The translations under genes and the position numbers were made by a program. A model generated the notes under the pieces. The model was not told where the DNA came from and made no database searches. It saw nothing but the letters and a program-made list of their open reading frames with translations. From positions 2,170,001 to 2,234,000 of the forward strand of contig CBDICY010000032.1 in assembly GCA_965277445.1 (NCBI GenBank): a stretch of DNA of 64,000 bases, written 5' to 3'. Each line of letters starts with the position of its first letter. The stretch's first letter is position 1. The stretch comes from JAFMDF01 sp965277445. Lineage in GTDB: Bacteria > Bacteroidota > Bacteroidia > Chitinophagales > Saprospiraceae. Below are positions 45,387 to 54,981 of the stretch, in pieces.

Positions 45387-46415
45387 ATGAAAAGAACAAT
45401 AGTTGTTGGCGATATACATGGTTGTTTTGATGAATTTCGGATGCTTTTAGTAAAAGTAAATATCACCTCATCAGATGAAATTATCTCTCTAGGAGATATA
45501 GTAGACCGAGGTCCAAAATCTAAAGAATTATTTCATTTTTTTAAAAATAGACCTAATACTAAGGTCTTAATGGGAAATCATGAGCGAAAACATTTAAATA
45601 ATGTTTTGAATTATTCCCAAGAAATAGTGAAAATTCAATTTGGAAAAGAATATAAAGAGTTTGTAGATTGGTTAAAAACGCTTGATTATTATTATGAGAC
45701 ACGAGATGCTATCATTGTTCATGCCTTTTTTGAACACGATAAACACTTGTCAGAACAGAGAGCGGATGTGTTAGCAGGAACTACTGCTGGTTCTAAATAT
45801 CTAGATAAAAAATATCCTAATGATAGTTATTGGTGTCAATATTATACAGGTAACAAACCAATAATATACGGACATCATGTAGTTGGTGACTCTCCTAAAA
45901 TAATTAACAATACTTATGGAATTGATACAGGAGCATGCCATGGTGGCTATTTAACAGCAATTGAACTTCCTAGTTTTAAAATTCATCAAATAAAAGCTAC
46001 AAAGGATTATTGGAAATCAGAGAGAATCGAATGGCAATTGCCTGTTTTAAAAGCAAAGCCTTGGGAGAAGATGAAGTTTATAAAAATCACAAAGGAAATT
46101 CAGAAATTAAAATACATCGAGAATAAATCAATTCAAGGTTATCTAAACCAGGTAGAAAATTGGGCTAATCAGCATCAACAGTTCATAGAGGTCTTATTAT
46201 CAAAAATCATTGATGAGAAGAATAAAATCTTAGAAGAATATGGAAATAGACAATTTAATTTAGAAGCTAGTCAACATCCATATAAAGTCTTTTTATTTAA
46301 AGCTTATACAGGAAGTATTTGTCTAAAAGATTTTCAACAAAACTTAGATACGCCTGAAAAGGTCAAAAAAATGGCTGTATTTCTAGGACTTCCTAATAAA
46401 CCACCTTCACTTTAA
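45387..46415 (+). CDS. Calcineurin-type Ser/Thr phosphatase or Ap4A hydrolase-like
   Basis: This metallophosphoesterase of the PPP/ApaH group has GDIHG (residues 8-12), GDIVDRGP and GNHE, which supply the two-metal centre, and a later GHHVVGD histidine block. It is 342 aa from ATG 45387 (a TTG one codon earlier is less likely). The C-terminal ~130 residues are helical and unassigned. Substrates could be phosphoproteins or dinucleoside polyphosphates. It starts 16 bp after the M36 protease and its 3' end overlaps the convergent transglycosylase gene by 23 bases. Confidence 0.85.
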   Translation: MKRTIVVGDIHGCFDEFRMLLVKVNITSSDEIISLGDIVDRGPKSKELFHFFKNRPNTKVLMGNHERKHLNNVLNYSQEIVKIQFGKEYKEFVDWLKTLDYYYETRDAIIVHAFFEHDKHLSEQRADVLAGTTAGSKYLDKKYPNDSYWCQYYTGNKPIIYGHHVVGDSPKIINNTYGIDTGACHGGYLTAIELPSFKIHQIKATKDYWKSERIEWQLPVLKAKPWEKMKFIKITKEIQKLKYIENKSIQGYLNQVENWANQHQQFIEVLLSKIIDEKNKILEEYGNRQFNLEASQHPYKVFLFKAYTGSICLKDFQQNLDTPEKVKKMAVFLGLPNKPPSL

Positions 46416-47823
46416 TTCGGTTACCAGGCTTTGGTAATTTTCCTTCATCAATATCATTCATTTCCAATAAGATAGGAATAGGAACTTGATACCTGCGAGA
46501 AATATTTTTTAAACTCTCATTGCGTTGAATCGTGTGGTATAAATAGGATTTAGGTCGCTCTGCTACTTTCTTTGGAAAAATAGGAGAATCTTTTAAAGAT
46601 TGAATAGGTTTTGGTGAAATACTAGCTAACGGGGCAGTTATATTATTACTATTATTTGTAGCATTAACGACGGTAATAGTATTACTTTCGTAACTAGGCG
46701 CAAAGAGTAATAACTCTTGTCCTGGTGTTACTTGATCTGTTTTTAAATCATTCCAAATTTTTAAATGAACTGGGTCACAGTTAAATAACTTGGCTAAAAA
46801 AGGTAAATTGTCTCCTTGTTGAACCGTATAATAAGATTTGGTATAAAGTGGTCTACCGGTATTTTTTCTGCCAGAAGGACTGCGATTGATTTTTCGGCCA
46901 TCAGGTCGACTAAAGTGAATATTAAAATCATTCATCACTCGCTTCGGAAGAATTAGAAATTGACCTTTCGGATTAGCTGGAATATAGTCTTTTTTATAGG
47001 AAGGGTTTAAGGCACGAATCGTAGTAATAGACAAGCCAGTTAAAGCAGCAATTTGATTAAAATCTAAAGTTTCATATACTTTGGTAACATCGGTCAACTG
47101 CAAATCCATTTCGGGATAAGTCGGGCTTAAATTATGTTGTTCGTAATTTTGTAATAAGTAAGCTGCAGCAATATAAGCGGGCACATAATTTCTTGTTTCT
47201 CTGGGCAAATATTTTCTGATTTTCCAGAAATTTTTACTTCTACCTCTTCTGACGGCTCTACTAACATTTCCACCACCACTATTATAAGCTGCTATTGCCA
47301 ATGGCCAGTTTCCAAACCGTTTGTATTGTCTTTGCAAATACCGCATGGCCGCATCTGTAGAAAGATGAGGGTCTCTACGTTCATCAATCGTATCATCAAT
47401 TCTTAGACCGTACTCTTTACCTGTTAACTTCATAAATTGCCATAAACCAACTGCCTTAGCACTTGAAATGGCTACAGGATCTAAGGCAGATTCGGTAACA
47501 GATAAATACTTTAAGGCATCGGGTAAATCATATTCTTTGGCGTACTTCTGAAAGATAGGAAAATACATGACTACTTTTCCTAACATTTCTTCCGTTTTAT
47601 TTCTATGCTTAATGGTATAAGTTCGAATATAACTTTTGACAACATCCGTATAGCGTGGAATGACACAACTGGCAATACCTCGCAAACGCATCCGTATATC
47701 TTCATCTGTATATAAAGGAATGGTTTTATCAGTAGAAGTACTAGTATACTGTGCATTTAGATTCCCTGCAATGACAAAGGCAAAAAGAGTAAAAAATGTA
47801 AGCTTAATGAGATTCGTCTTCAT
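46393..47823 (-). CDS. MltD-like lytic transglycosylase with LysM
   Basis: The 476-aa cell-wall enzyme cleaves the glycan strand to 1,6-anhydro products. It has a signal peptide (1-24), an SLT domain with catalytic Glu in LSVTESALDP, SAKAVGLWQFMKLTGKEYGL and AIAAYNSGGGNVSRA, then LysM repeats: one starting YYTVQQGDNLPFLAKLFN and one at the C-terminus (YHTIQRNESLKNISRRY). It lies in the periplasm, probably membrane-associated. It converges on the phosphatase gene with a 23-base overlap. Confidence 0.92.
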   Translation of the reverse strand: MKTNLIKLTFFTLFAFVIAGNLNAQYTSTSTDKTIPLYTDEDIRMRLRGIASCVIPRYTDVVKSYIRTYTIKHRNKTEEMLGKVVMYFPIFQKYAKEYDLPDALKYLSVTESALDPVAISSAKAVGLWQFMKLTGKEYGLRIDDTIDERRDPHLSTDAAMRYLQRQYKRFGNWPLAIAAYNSGGGNVSRAVRRGRSKNFWKIRKYLPRETRNYVPAYIAAAYLLQNYEQHNLSPTYPEMDLQLTDVTKVYETLDFNQIAALTGLSITTIRALNPSYKKDYIPANPKGQFLILPKRVMNDFNIHFSRPDGRKINRSPSGRKNTGRPLYTKSYYTVQQGDNLPFLAKLFNCDPVHLKIWNDLKTDQVTPGQELLLFAPSYESNTITVVNATNNSNNITAPLASISPKPIQSLKDSPIFPKKVAERPKSYLYHTIQRNESLKNISRRYQVPIPILLEMNDIDEGKLPKPGNRIKVKVVY

Positions 47824-48249
47824 CGCAAAACGATAGTTAATAGAGGTTAGTTGATAAATTCATGTTGTTGTAACCGAGAATGGTATAATAAGTCAGATTG
47901 ATGGGGAAACTGATTATTGAAAAACTAAACTTATATTTAGCAATCAGTTCTTAACTGGGCGTTTATAGAATAAGGTAAAGGTAGTAACATTTGGAGGCAT
48001 AATAAAAGATTTGTCACTGTTTATAAAAACATTAACATAGGCACTTCTATTATCCACTAAGTTATTTCAATTTTCGTGCCTAATGCCTCCTTTTATATAG
48101 CAATTAGGAAGTCTTAACATTTGGAGTTGGAGCTAGATGTTGGTTACTGGATGCTAGCTAGGACATCGCTAAATGATAAATATTTCTTAGCGGTTACAAA
48201 TCAACCTATCTACCTCAATCATATCATCAAGTATCCAATATAGTATCTT
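47824..48249. other. Intergenic region between transglycosylase and dnaE
   Basis: No gene is supported. A 12-base direct repeat TAACATTTGGAG occurs at 47985 and 48115, 130 bases apart, and CGCTAA/TTAGCG form a weak hairpin near 48170. No clear promoter or terminator is visible. Confidence 0.4.
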
Positions 48250-51200
48250 TTAATTCACTTGATAAGCCACCCCTAGTTTTTTTAATTTTGAAATTAGATC
48301 ATTATCTGCATTGACGGTTTGTGTTTTAGCCACCAACTGTAATTTCATTTTAGCGGCTCGATCAATCAAATGTATTTTTAATTTATGTTTTCCAGCGTGT
48401 GCCTTACAGGTCATTTCAATATTGTGTACTAATTCTTTGGTCAAACTTTCAATCGGAATACGTAAGGTCAGCGAACTCGTCATACTAGCGGCCACATTTT
48501 CTAATAATTCGACTTTACTAATCTTAAACTGATAATCGTCTCCACTCCATTTTTTCTGGAAGGTTCCATGAATGTATAAGGCTTGACCAACCTCAAATAA
48601 GTGTTTGTATTTTTGATAATCTTCGCTAAATAACGGAAACTCCATAGACCCATTATAATCCTGAATAGTGAAGAATCCAAAACCTGTTCCTTTTTTACTA
48701 ATTCGATGATTGGCAGCGGCGACAATCCCCGCTAATTTTAGGGGTTGCCCTTTGATAGATTCTGCTTTTTCTAAACTACAAGTCGCAAAATTATCTACTT
48801 CCATTTTGTAATCATCTAATGGATGACCACTAATATAAATACCCGTTACTTCTTTTTCTCTCGTTAGCTTTTCAATTAGACTCCAAGGTTCTGCTACAGG
48901 CATTGGTGGTTCTGGAATTAAGACCTCATCAGAATCTCCGAATAATGAATTGACGTTTTGTGCTTTTTGTAATTGATACGCATTGCCATATTTCAAGGCA
49001 TGCTCAATGAGGGTATCATATTTGTCGGAAGGCGCAAAATATTGTGCTCTGTCTACATTCTCAAATTCATCAAATCCACCTCCTAATGCTAAACTTTCCA
49101 TGATTCGCTTGTTGACCGCTTTTAAATTTAAGCGTCGAACCATCTCAAATATATTCTTGAAAGGCCCATTCTTTTTACGTTCTTCTAGGAATGCTTCTAC
49201 TGGACCTTCTCCCACGCCTTTTAAGGCAGACATCCCAAAGCGAACTTGCCCTTTAGGGTTTACCGTGAAATTCAAATGGCTTTCATTAACATTCGGGCCC
49301 AATACATCTAGTTCCATTCGCTTACATTCTCTTAAAAAGAAGGTCACTTTGGAAATATCACTTTTATTATGCGTGAGTACCGATGCCATAAATTCGGCAG
49401 GGTAGTGTGCTTTTAAATAGGCAGTTTGGAAGGCGACAAAAGCATAACAAGTAGAGTGAGATTTATTGAAGGCATAAGAAGCAAAGGCTTCCCAATCCTT
49501 CCATACTTTTTCTACTACTTTTTCTGGATGCCCATTTTTAGTACAACCTTCTAAGAATTTCGGCCACATTTTATCTACCAAGGCTTTTTTCTTCTTTCCC
49601 ATCGCTTTTCTCAGAGTATCGGCTTCCCCTTTAGTAAAGTCCGCTAATTTTTGGGAAAGCAGCATTACTTGCTCTTGATATACAGTAATTCCCTGCGTTT
49701 CTTCGAGATATTCTTCCATCTCTGGTAAATCATAAATCACAGGTTTTCGACCATGCTTTCGCTCAATAAATTCAGGAATGTATTCTAATGGACCAGGTCG
49801 ATAAAGGGCATTCATGGCAATAATATCTTCAAACTTGGTCGGTTTTAATTCCTTTAAATACTTCTGCATGCCCGTACTCTCATACTGGAAAATACCAACG
49901 GTTTCTCCTCTTTGGAATAACTCATAAGTTTTTACATCGTCTAATGGGAAATCATCTGGTACGAGATCTAATCCATGCGTATGTTTAACCAATCGAACGG
50001 CATCTCGAATAATCGTCAAGGTTTTTAACCCCAAGAAATCCATCTTCAATAAACCTGCATCTTCTGCTACACTATTATCAAACTGAGAAACTAACATCCC
50101 AGAATTCTTATCTGTTTTTACAGGTACATAATTGGTAATATCATCTGGTGTAATGACGACTCCACAAGCATGTATGCCTGTATTTCGAATAGACCCTTCC
50201 AATTTTTTAGCTTGACGAATCATCTTCCCAATGTCATCTTTCGCTTCTGATAATTGTCGAAACTGATAGGCTTTTTCGACATCTTCAGAATTCATTTTTC
50301 CCTTTAACTTGGGTTGAATATCTCCATCGGCTAATACTTTATTTAAGGTGGCCCCTAAATTAAGCGGGAAAGACTTAGCCACTTTATCCACTTCTGACAA
50401 TGGAATATTCATTACCCGTCCAACATCTCGCAAAGAAGACTTGGCGGCCATCGAACCGTAAGTAATAATTTGGGCAACTTGGTTTCGACCATATTTATCA
50501 ATGACATAATCAATGACTTTTTGTCGGCCTTCATCATCAAAATCAATATCAATATCGGGCATCGAAATCCGTTCAGGATTCAAAAAACGCTCAAAAAGTA
50601 AATCGTATTTAATCGGGTCAACGTTGGTGATATTGATACAATAGGCTACTGCTGAACCTGCAGCTGATCCCCGACCGGGGCCTACCGAAACCCCCATTTT
50701 TAAGGCAACGGTGGTGAAATCTTGAACAATTAAAAAATAGCCAGGATAACCTGATTTTTTGATGACATCTAATTCAAAATCCAATCGTTCTGCTATAGGT
50801 GGCGTAATCGTTCCATAGCGTCGTTTAGCACCTTCATAAGTCAGGTGTCGTAAATAATCATCTTGGGAAGTAAAGCCTTCTGGAATTGGGAAGTTCGGCA
50901 ACAAAACATCTCTGGCAAGTGTCAGAGGCTCTATTTTGTCATAGATTTCCATTGTATTATCAATAGCTTCTGGAACATCATGGAACAAAACATTCATCTC
51001 TTTTTGCGACTTAAAGTAAAAGTCAGAACTAGCAAATCTAAATCGTTTTTCATCCGCTACTAAACTATTCGTATTGATACATAATAATAAATCATGCGGT
51101 AACGAATCTTCTTCATCTATATAATGCGCATCATTAGTGGCAATCAGTTTTAGATTATACTTACGAGCAAATTTGAGTAATACCTGATTGACATCTTCTT

Positions 51201-51780
51201 GACTAATGCCTAAGTTATCAATGTTTTCTAAACCTCTGTGTCGTTGTAATTCAATATAAAAATCATCTCCAAAAAGGTCTATCCACCATTTTAACAGTTT
51301 CTCCGCTTCTTCTTCTCCTTGATGAATAATGGCTTGTGGAATTTCTGCCCCAATACAACAACTAGTCGCAATGAGTCCTTCGTGATATTTTAATAATAAT
51401 TCTTTATCAATTCTAGGAAATTTAGAATACAAACCTTCTATAAAGCCAAGTGAACAGAGTTTACAAAGATTTTCGTAGCCCTTTCTATTTTTGGCGAGTA
51501 ATAATTGATGAAACCGTCGATCTTTCTCTCCTTTAGATTTGGCAAAAGATTTAATATGGCGATCTTTTACCATGTAAAATTCACAGCCAATAATGGGTTT
51601 GACTCCTGCTTTTTCTGCTTCTGCGACAAACTTGAAGGCACCAAACATATTGCCATGGTCGGTTAGCGCAACACCTTTTTGCCCATCGGCAGCGGCTTTG
51701 CGCATCATAGTGCCTATTTCACAAGCACCATCTAAAAGGGAGTATTGGGTATGGCAATGCAGGTGTACAAATTCTGGCAT
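48250..51780 (-). CDS. dnaE: DNA polymerase III alpha subunit
   Basis: This is the replicative polymerase: an N-terminal PHP domain (FVHLHCHTQYSLLDG, LTDHGNMFGAF), the C-family palm with GPGRGSAAGSAVAYCI and PDIDIDFDD catalytic Asp residues, a helix-hairpin-helix region, then OB fold (GIVAAANHRISKKGTGFGFFTIQD) and a C-terminal domain. I start it at the ATG at 51780 (MPEFVHLHCH), giving 1176 aa as usual for DnaE; an in-frame ATG 18 codons earlier adds an atypical extension. Confidence 0.95.
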   Translation of the reverse strand: MPEFVHLHCHTQYSLLDGACEIGTMMRKAAADGQKGVALTDHGNMFGAFKFVAEAEKAGVKPIIGCEFYMVKDRHIKSFAKSKGEKDRRFHQLLLAKNRKGYENLCKLCSLGFIEGLYSKFPRIDKELLLKYHEGLIATSCCIGAEIPQAIIHQGEEEAEKLLKWWIDLFGDDFYIELQRHRGLENIDNLGISQEDVNQVLLKFARKYNLKLIATNDAHYIDEEDSLPHDLLLCINTNSLVADEKRFRFASSDFYFKSQKEMNVLFHDVPEAIDNTMEIYDKIEPLTLARDVLLPNFPIPEGFTSQDDYLRHLTYEGAKRRYGTITPPIAERLDFELDVIKKSGYPGYFLIVQDFTTVALKMGVSVGPGRGSAAGSAVAYCINITNVDPIKYDLLFERFLNPERISMPDIDIDFDDEGRQKVIDYVIDKYGRNQVAQIITYGSMAAKSSLRDVGRVMNIPLSEVDKVAKSFPLNLGATLNKVLADGDIQPKLKGKMNSEDVEKAYQFRQLSEAKDDIGKMIRQAKKLEGSIRNTGIHACGVVITPDDITNYVPVKTDKNSGMLVSQFDNSVAEDAGLLKMDFLGLKTLTIIRDAVRLVKHTHGLDLVPDDFPLDDVKTYELFQRGETVGIFQYESTGMQKYLKELKPTKFEDIIAMNALYRPGPLEYIPEFIERKHGRKPVIYDLPEMEEYLEETQGITVYQEQVMLLSQKLADFTKGEADTLRKAMGKKKKALVDKMWPKFLEGCTKNGHPEKVVEKVWKDWEAFASYAFNKSHSTCYAFVAFQTAYLKAHYPAEFMASVLTHNKSDISKVTFFLRECKRMELDVLGPNVNESHLNFTVNPKGQVRFGMSALKGVGEGPVEAFLEERKKNGPFKNIFEMVRRLNLKAVNKRIMESLALGGGFDEFENVDRAQYFAPSDKYDTLIEHALKYGNAYQLQKAQNVNSLFGDSDEVLIPEPPMPVAEPWSLIEKLTREKEVTGIYISGHPLDDYKMEVDNFATCSLEKAESIKGQPLKLAGIVAAANHRISKKGTGFGFFTIQDYNGSMEFPLFSEDYQKYKHLFEVGQALYIHGTFQKKWSGDDYQFKISKVELLENVAASMTSSLTLRIPIESLTKELVHNIEMTCKAHAGKHKLKIHLIDRAAKMKLQLVAKTQTVNADNDLISKLKKLGVAYQVN

Positions 51781-51968
51781 GATTGACGTTTGTGTAGTTA
51801 GATGATTTTTAAGATGAAATTGTGTCAAAAACACAATTTACTCATTATCAGCAGTATGTTTATTTCAGTAGAAAAGGAGGTGTAAAATACACAAAAAGTC
51901 GAATAAATGGTAAAATTTAGAGGGTTTAACTAAGGAAAAAAAGACTAAGCTAGTTTTCTATCTAAAAA

Positions 51969-51997
51969 AGGGATTAGAATGCTTGATTCTAATCCCT
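51969..51997 (-). terminator. Terminator of the RiPP-like operon
   Basis: The stem AGGGATTAGAAT / ATTCTAATCCCT with a 5-base loop is followed on the minus strand by TTTTTT. It lies 29 bp past the S53 peptidase stop and closes the operon. Confidence 0.8.
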
Positions 51998-52025
51998 CTA
52001 TAAAATGCCCAAATTACTAGAAACG

Positions 52026-53576
52026 TTATTTAGGTATCAATGCTTTGATGGCGTATAATAATTCTTTCCCATTTGGTGTACCTAATCCTGTTGTAGGACT
52101 CCAGCCTGGAGCAACTGGATAATAACCATTATTGCCTGAAACGACTGGATTAAAAGCTTTGCTATTTTCTAATTTATACAACCACTCATTGATATAACCT
52201 AATCGATAGCCTAATGCTTTGTTCAAGCGAGCAATTAAAGCTGCCCATACGGGAGTAGCCGCACTAGTTCCAGAACCTATGGCCAATATTTTGTCTTTAA
52301 ATACAATTTGATAAGGTGTTTGACTACTTGCATTGGCTGCTACATCTGGAACACCTCTGGATATTCCACCTGTTGCAAAATAATGAGTTCTATAAAAATT
52401 AATAGCTGTTTTTTGATAACTAGGAGATTGATACAATTGACTATATCCTCCTCCAGAACCATTTGTTTGTTCACTGCCAAGATTTTGAAACCATACAATT
52501 TCTTGATAGTGACCATTACTAGGGTATAATGCGGTACCTCCAACTCCAAGAACCAATGGATTAGAAGCAGGAGACATAACATTTAAATATGGTCGCTTAT
52601 TATAAGCGCCATAATCTCCTGAAGCCGCTACTAGGGTAATGCCTTTTTGGGCGGCTTGTTGACATAAAAGCGTTAATTTTTGATTTTCTGATGGGGTTAA
52701 ATCGTATTCAGATAACGCCCAACTTATAGAAAGAACAGAAGGTTTATTAGTTATATCATTTATTGCTGAATGAATGCCTTCATTTACAGACTTTGCATAA
52801 TAGAGGACTATTTTGGCTTTGGGAGCTAATCCTGCTATTAATTCAATATCCATTGTCACTTCTATATTATCTACCATTTGTGCAGAAGGAGGAGCCTTTG
52901 GTTCTGCTCCTACTATTACTACTTCAGGAATGGGTAAATTATTCATTTCACAGTATTTACTAAGATCCTCTTGGCTAAAACTACCACCTAATTCGATGAC
53001 TCCAATACATTCTCCTGCTGCATCGTTGCCTGGGAAATTATAGATAGTACTAATATCTTTTGGTGTATACCCTTTAAAACCAGTAGTGCTTGCCGTATCG
53101 ACTTGTGCGTTGCCTCTTCTAGCCTTTCTTCGACCTTCCTCTAAATTACCTATATGAAGAACATGGTCTACTAAGGTTTCTGGTAACTTTAAACAGCCTA
53201 AATATTCTGTATGTAAGTTGCCATCAGCAGCTTTGAAATTTGAAAATTGAACATTAAAAGCCCTATTGAAATCAGCGACTTTACCTTTTACCTCAATTTT
53301 TCCAGTACTCACTTTTCTGCTTGAAATTTTTAGGCAATTATCTTTAACAAATTTTCTTAAGGCTTTTATGCCTACTTTAGTAGCATTAAAGTTTTTGTTT
53401 ATGTAATTTCTATTGGATGGATGGGTAGCCAATAAAACAGTTTCTTTAGCTATTTTTTCTTCTGTTTTTTTTTCTGGATGAAGAAAAAAGATTAGGGTTA
53501 ATTCCTCATTTAAGCTGGCGTAACTGTGCCAATTTTGAGGACACGTTGATGGATTTGTTGAAAAAATAGGATGCAT
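52026..53576 (-). CDS. S53 (sedolisin) peptidase, candidate precursor-processing protease
   Basis: This 516-aa serine-carboxyl peptidase has the sedolisin prodomain (about residues 25-165) and catalytic domain. The catalytic residues are in place: E239 and D243 (EVTMD), oxyanion D321 (AASGDYG) and nucleophile S438 (SGTSAATP). Both Asp ligands of the family's structural calcium site are changed: the DVT-type loop reads FNPVVSGNN (P477) and the GPGWD loop reads APGWS (S493). There is no signal peptide, unlike most secreted sedolisins, so it may act in the cytoplasm. It is the last gene of the operon, 52 bp after the LanC-like gene, and is the obvious candidate to cut the polyprotein at its Ala-Gln junctions (inference). 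Confidence 0.88.
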   Translation of the reverse strand: MHPIFSTNPSTCPQNWHSYASLNEELTLIFFLHPEKKTEEKIAKETVLLATHPSNRNYINKNFNATKVGIKALRKFVKDNCLKISSRKVSTGKIEVKGKVADFNRAFNVQFSNFKAADGNLHTEYLGCLKLPETLVDHVLHIGNLEEGRRKARRGNAQVDTASTTGFKGYTPKDISTIYNFPGNDAAGECIGVIELGGSFSQEDLSKYCEMNNLPIPEVVIVGAEPKAPPSAQMVDNIEVTMDIELIAGLAPKAKIVLYYAKSVNEGIHSAINDITNKPSVLSISWALSEYDLTPSENQKLTLLCQQAAQKGITLVAASGDYGAYNKRPYLNVMSPASNPLVLGVGGTALYPSNGHYQEIVWFQNLGSEQTNGSGGGYSQLYQSPSYQKTAINFYRTHYFATGGISRGVPDVAANASSQTPYQIVFKDKILAIGSGTSAATPVWAALIARLNKALGYRLGYINEWLYKLENSKAFNPVVSGNNGYYPVAPGWSPTTGLGTPNGKELLYAIKALIPK

Positions 53577-53628
53577 TTTATTAATTTTTTAGGATTCAAG
53601 AGAATTATTATTCAATTTGATATAATGC

Positions 53629-54909
53629 CTAGAGTAGCAGCATACTTGGTAAATTTTTATCTGCCAGTCTTAGGTAAAAATACCCCGTACCAGAAACACC
53701 TAACATTAAGCCAGGAGTATAATGTCTACCTGAACTCAATCCACTAGGGTCGTTGATACCACTAGGCCAATCCGTTCCTGTTTTATCATATAGTTCCACA
53801 CCCAGTTGACCAACCTGCTCGGCTAATTGAATATACATTTGATTAGATAAAGTGTGGCCTGCTGCTAATAGAATGTCGGCGTTTCCTGCCAAACCATGAC
53901 ATAAGGAAAAATTTCCAAGACTTACATTTTGTAATGTTTTGTAAACACTTCTATAAGTCGTGTCAAGTGCGATTTGAGCCTCTTCAAAAAGACTAGCATC
54001 TCCTGTTTGTTGATAAGCTTTGATTCTGGATAGGGCAATACCGGGTGCACCATGACACCACATTTCTCCACAAACGGCAGGACTATTAGGCGTAGCTTGT
54101 TCTTGCGCTCTTAAATCAGGCCAATTTCGCTGCTGTGCATTATAATGTTTTCGTTCAAATTGATAACCACCATTAGCTGCAGCAAGATATTTGGCTTCAT
54201 TGGTTACTTTATATAAATCTAAAAAGGCATTAGCGATGCCAGCTGCACCATGAGAGTAACCTGTTAACCCATTTTTTGCACCAATAGATTCCCAAGACCA
54301 GCTAGTGCCTTCTTTCTGAGCTTTTTCTAATAGGAAGTTACCACAGTTTTTAGCGGTTTCGACTAAATTAGTTGTTTGTTCAAAATTATAAACGCCTAAT
54401 AAGACAGGGATTGCTCCTGCTGCTCCTGCGATAAGATCTACTTCTTCTTCGTTTGGCCGTTGATCACTTAAAGCGTTAAGTATTTCTAATCCTTTTGCTT
54501 TCCATTCGGGGTTATTTAACGTCATACCTACTCGCCATAAAGTAAACCCTAAACCTAGTTGACCGCCAAAAAAGCTAAATTTGGAAGGAAGCGGCTCTTT
54601 TTCATGTTGATGTAATATATTCTTGACGCTTCCATCTACTAATTGATAAATAATTGAATCATTTGTTCTTACATATAACTCAGAAAGAAATAGTAGAATC
54701 CCAGATAATCCATTATAAATATCTGCCTTAAAGGTTCTCTGAACGATTTGATATTGACCTTTGGTCACTTCAAGGCTTCCTCCTTGCCAATTACAAAAAC
54801 CTTCTGGCGACCATATTGCATCTTTAGCTAATTTTTTTCCGATATTATGAGCAGTCGTTAAGAAAGAGGTAGTGGTTTGTGGGCTTATGTGGTTTTGTAA
54901 GTTATTCAT
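53629..54909 (-). CDS. LanC-like lanthionine cyclase
   Basis: The 426-aa alpha/alpha-toroid LanC-family protein keeps the zinc ligands of LanC: C285 (EMWCHGAPG) and C337-H338 (SLCHGLAGN); the helical repeat motifs GLSG, GYSHGAAG (H220) and GAPG are also present. LanC proteins activate Cys thiols for addition to dehydrated Ser/Thr, forming (methyl)lanthionine. No dehydratase domain is attached. It lies between the HopA1-like gene (72 bp) and the S53 peptidase gene (52 bp). In this operon it is the predicted cyclase for the Thr/Cys-rich polyprotein. Confidence 0.92.
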   Translation of the reverse strand: MNNLQNHISPQTTTSFLTTAHNIGKKLAKDAIWSPEGFCNWQGGSLEVTKGQYQIVQRTFKADIYNGLSGILLFLSELYVRTNDSIIYQLVDGSVKNILHQHEKEPLPSKFSFFGGQLGLGFTLWRVGMTLNNPEWKAKGLEILNALSDQRPNEEEVDLIAGAAGAIPVLLGVYNFEQTTNLVETAKNCGNFLLEKAQKEGTSWSWESIGAKNGLTGYSHGAAGIANAFLDLYKVTNEAKYLAAANGGYQFERKHYNAQQRNWPDLRAQEQATPNSPAVCGEMWCHGAPGIALSRIKAYQQTGDASLFEEAQIALDTTYRSVYKTLQNVSLGNFSLCHGLAGNADILLAAGHTLSNQMYIQLAEQVGQLGVELYDKTGTDWPSGINDPSGLSSGRHYTPGLMLGVSGTGYFYLRLADKNLPSMLLL

Positions 54910-54981
54910 GAATATATTTTTATTAGATTGATGAATTTAGGCGTTTTCGATGATTTATTTTTGATTTGCCAAGCGATAATT

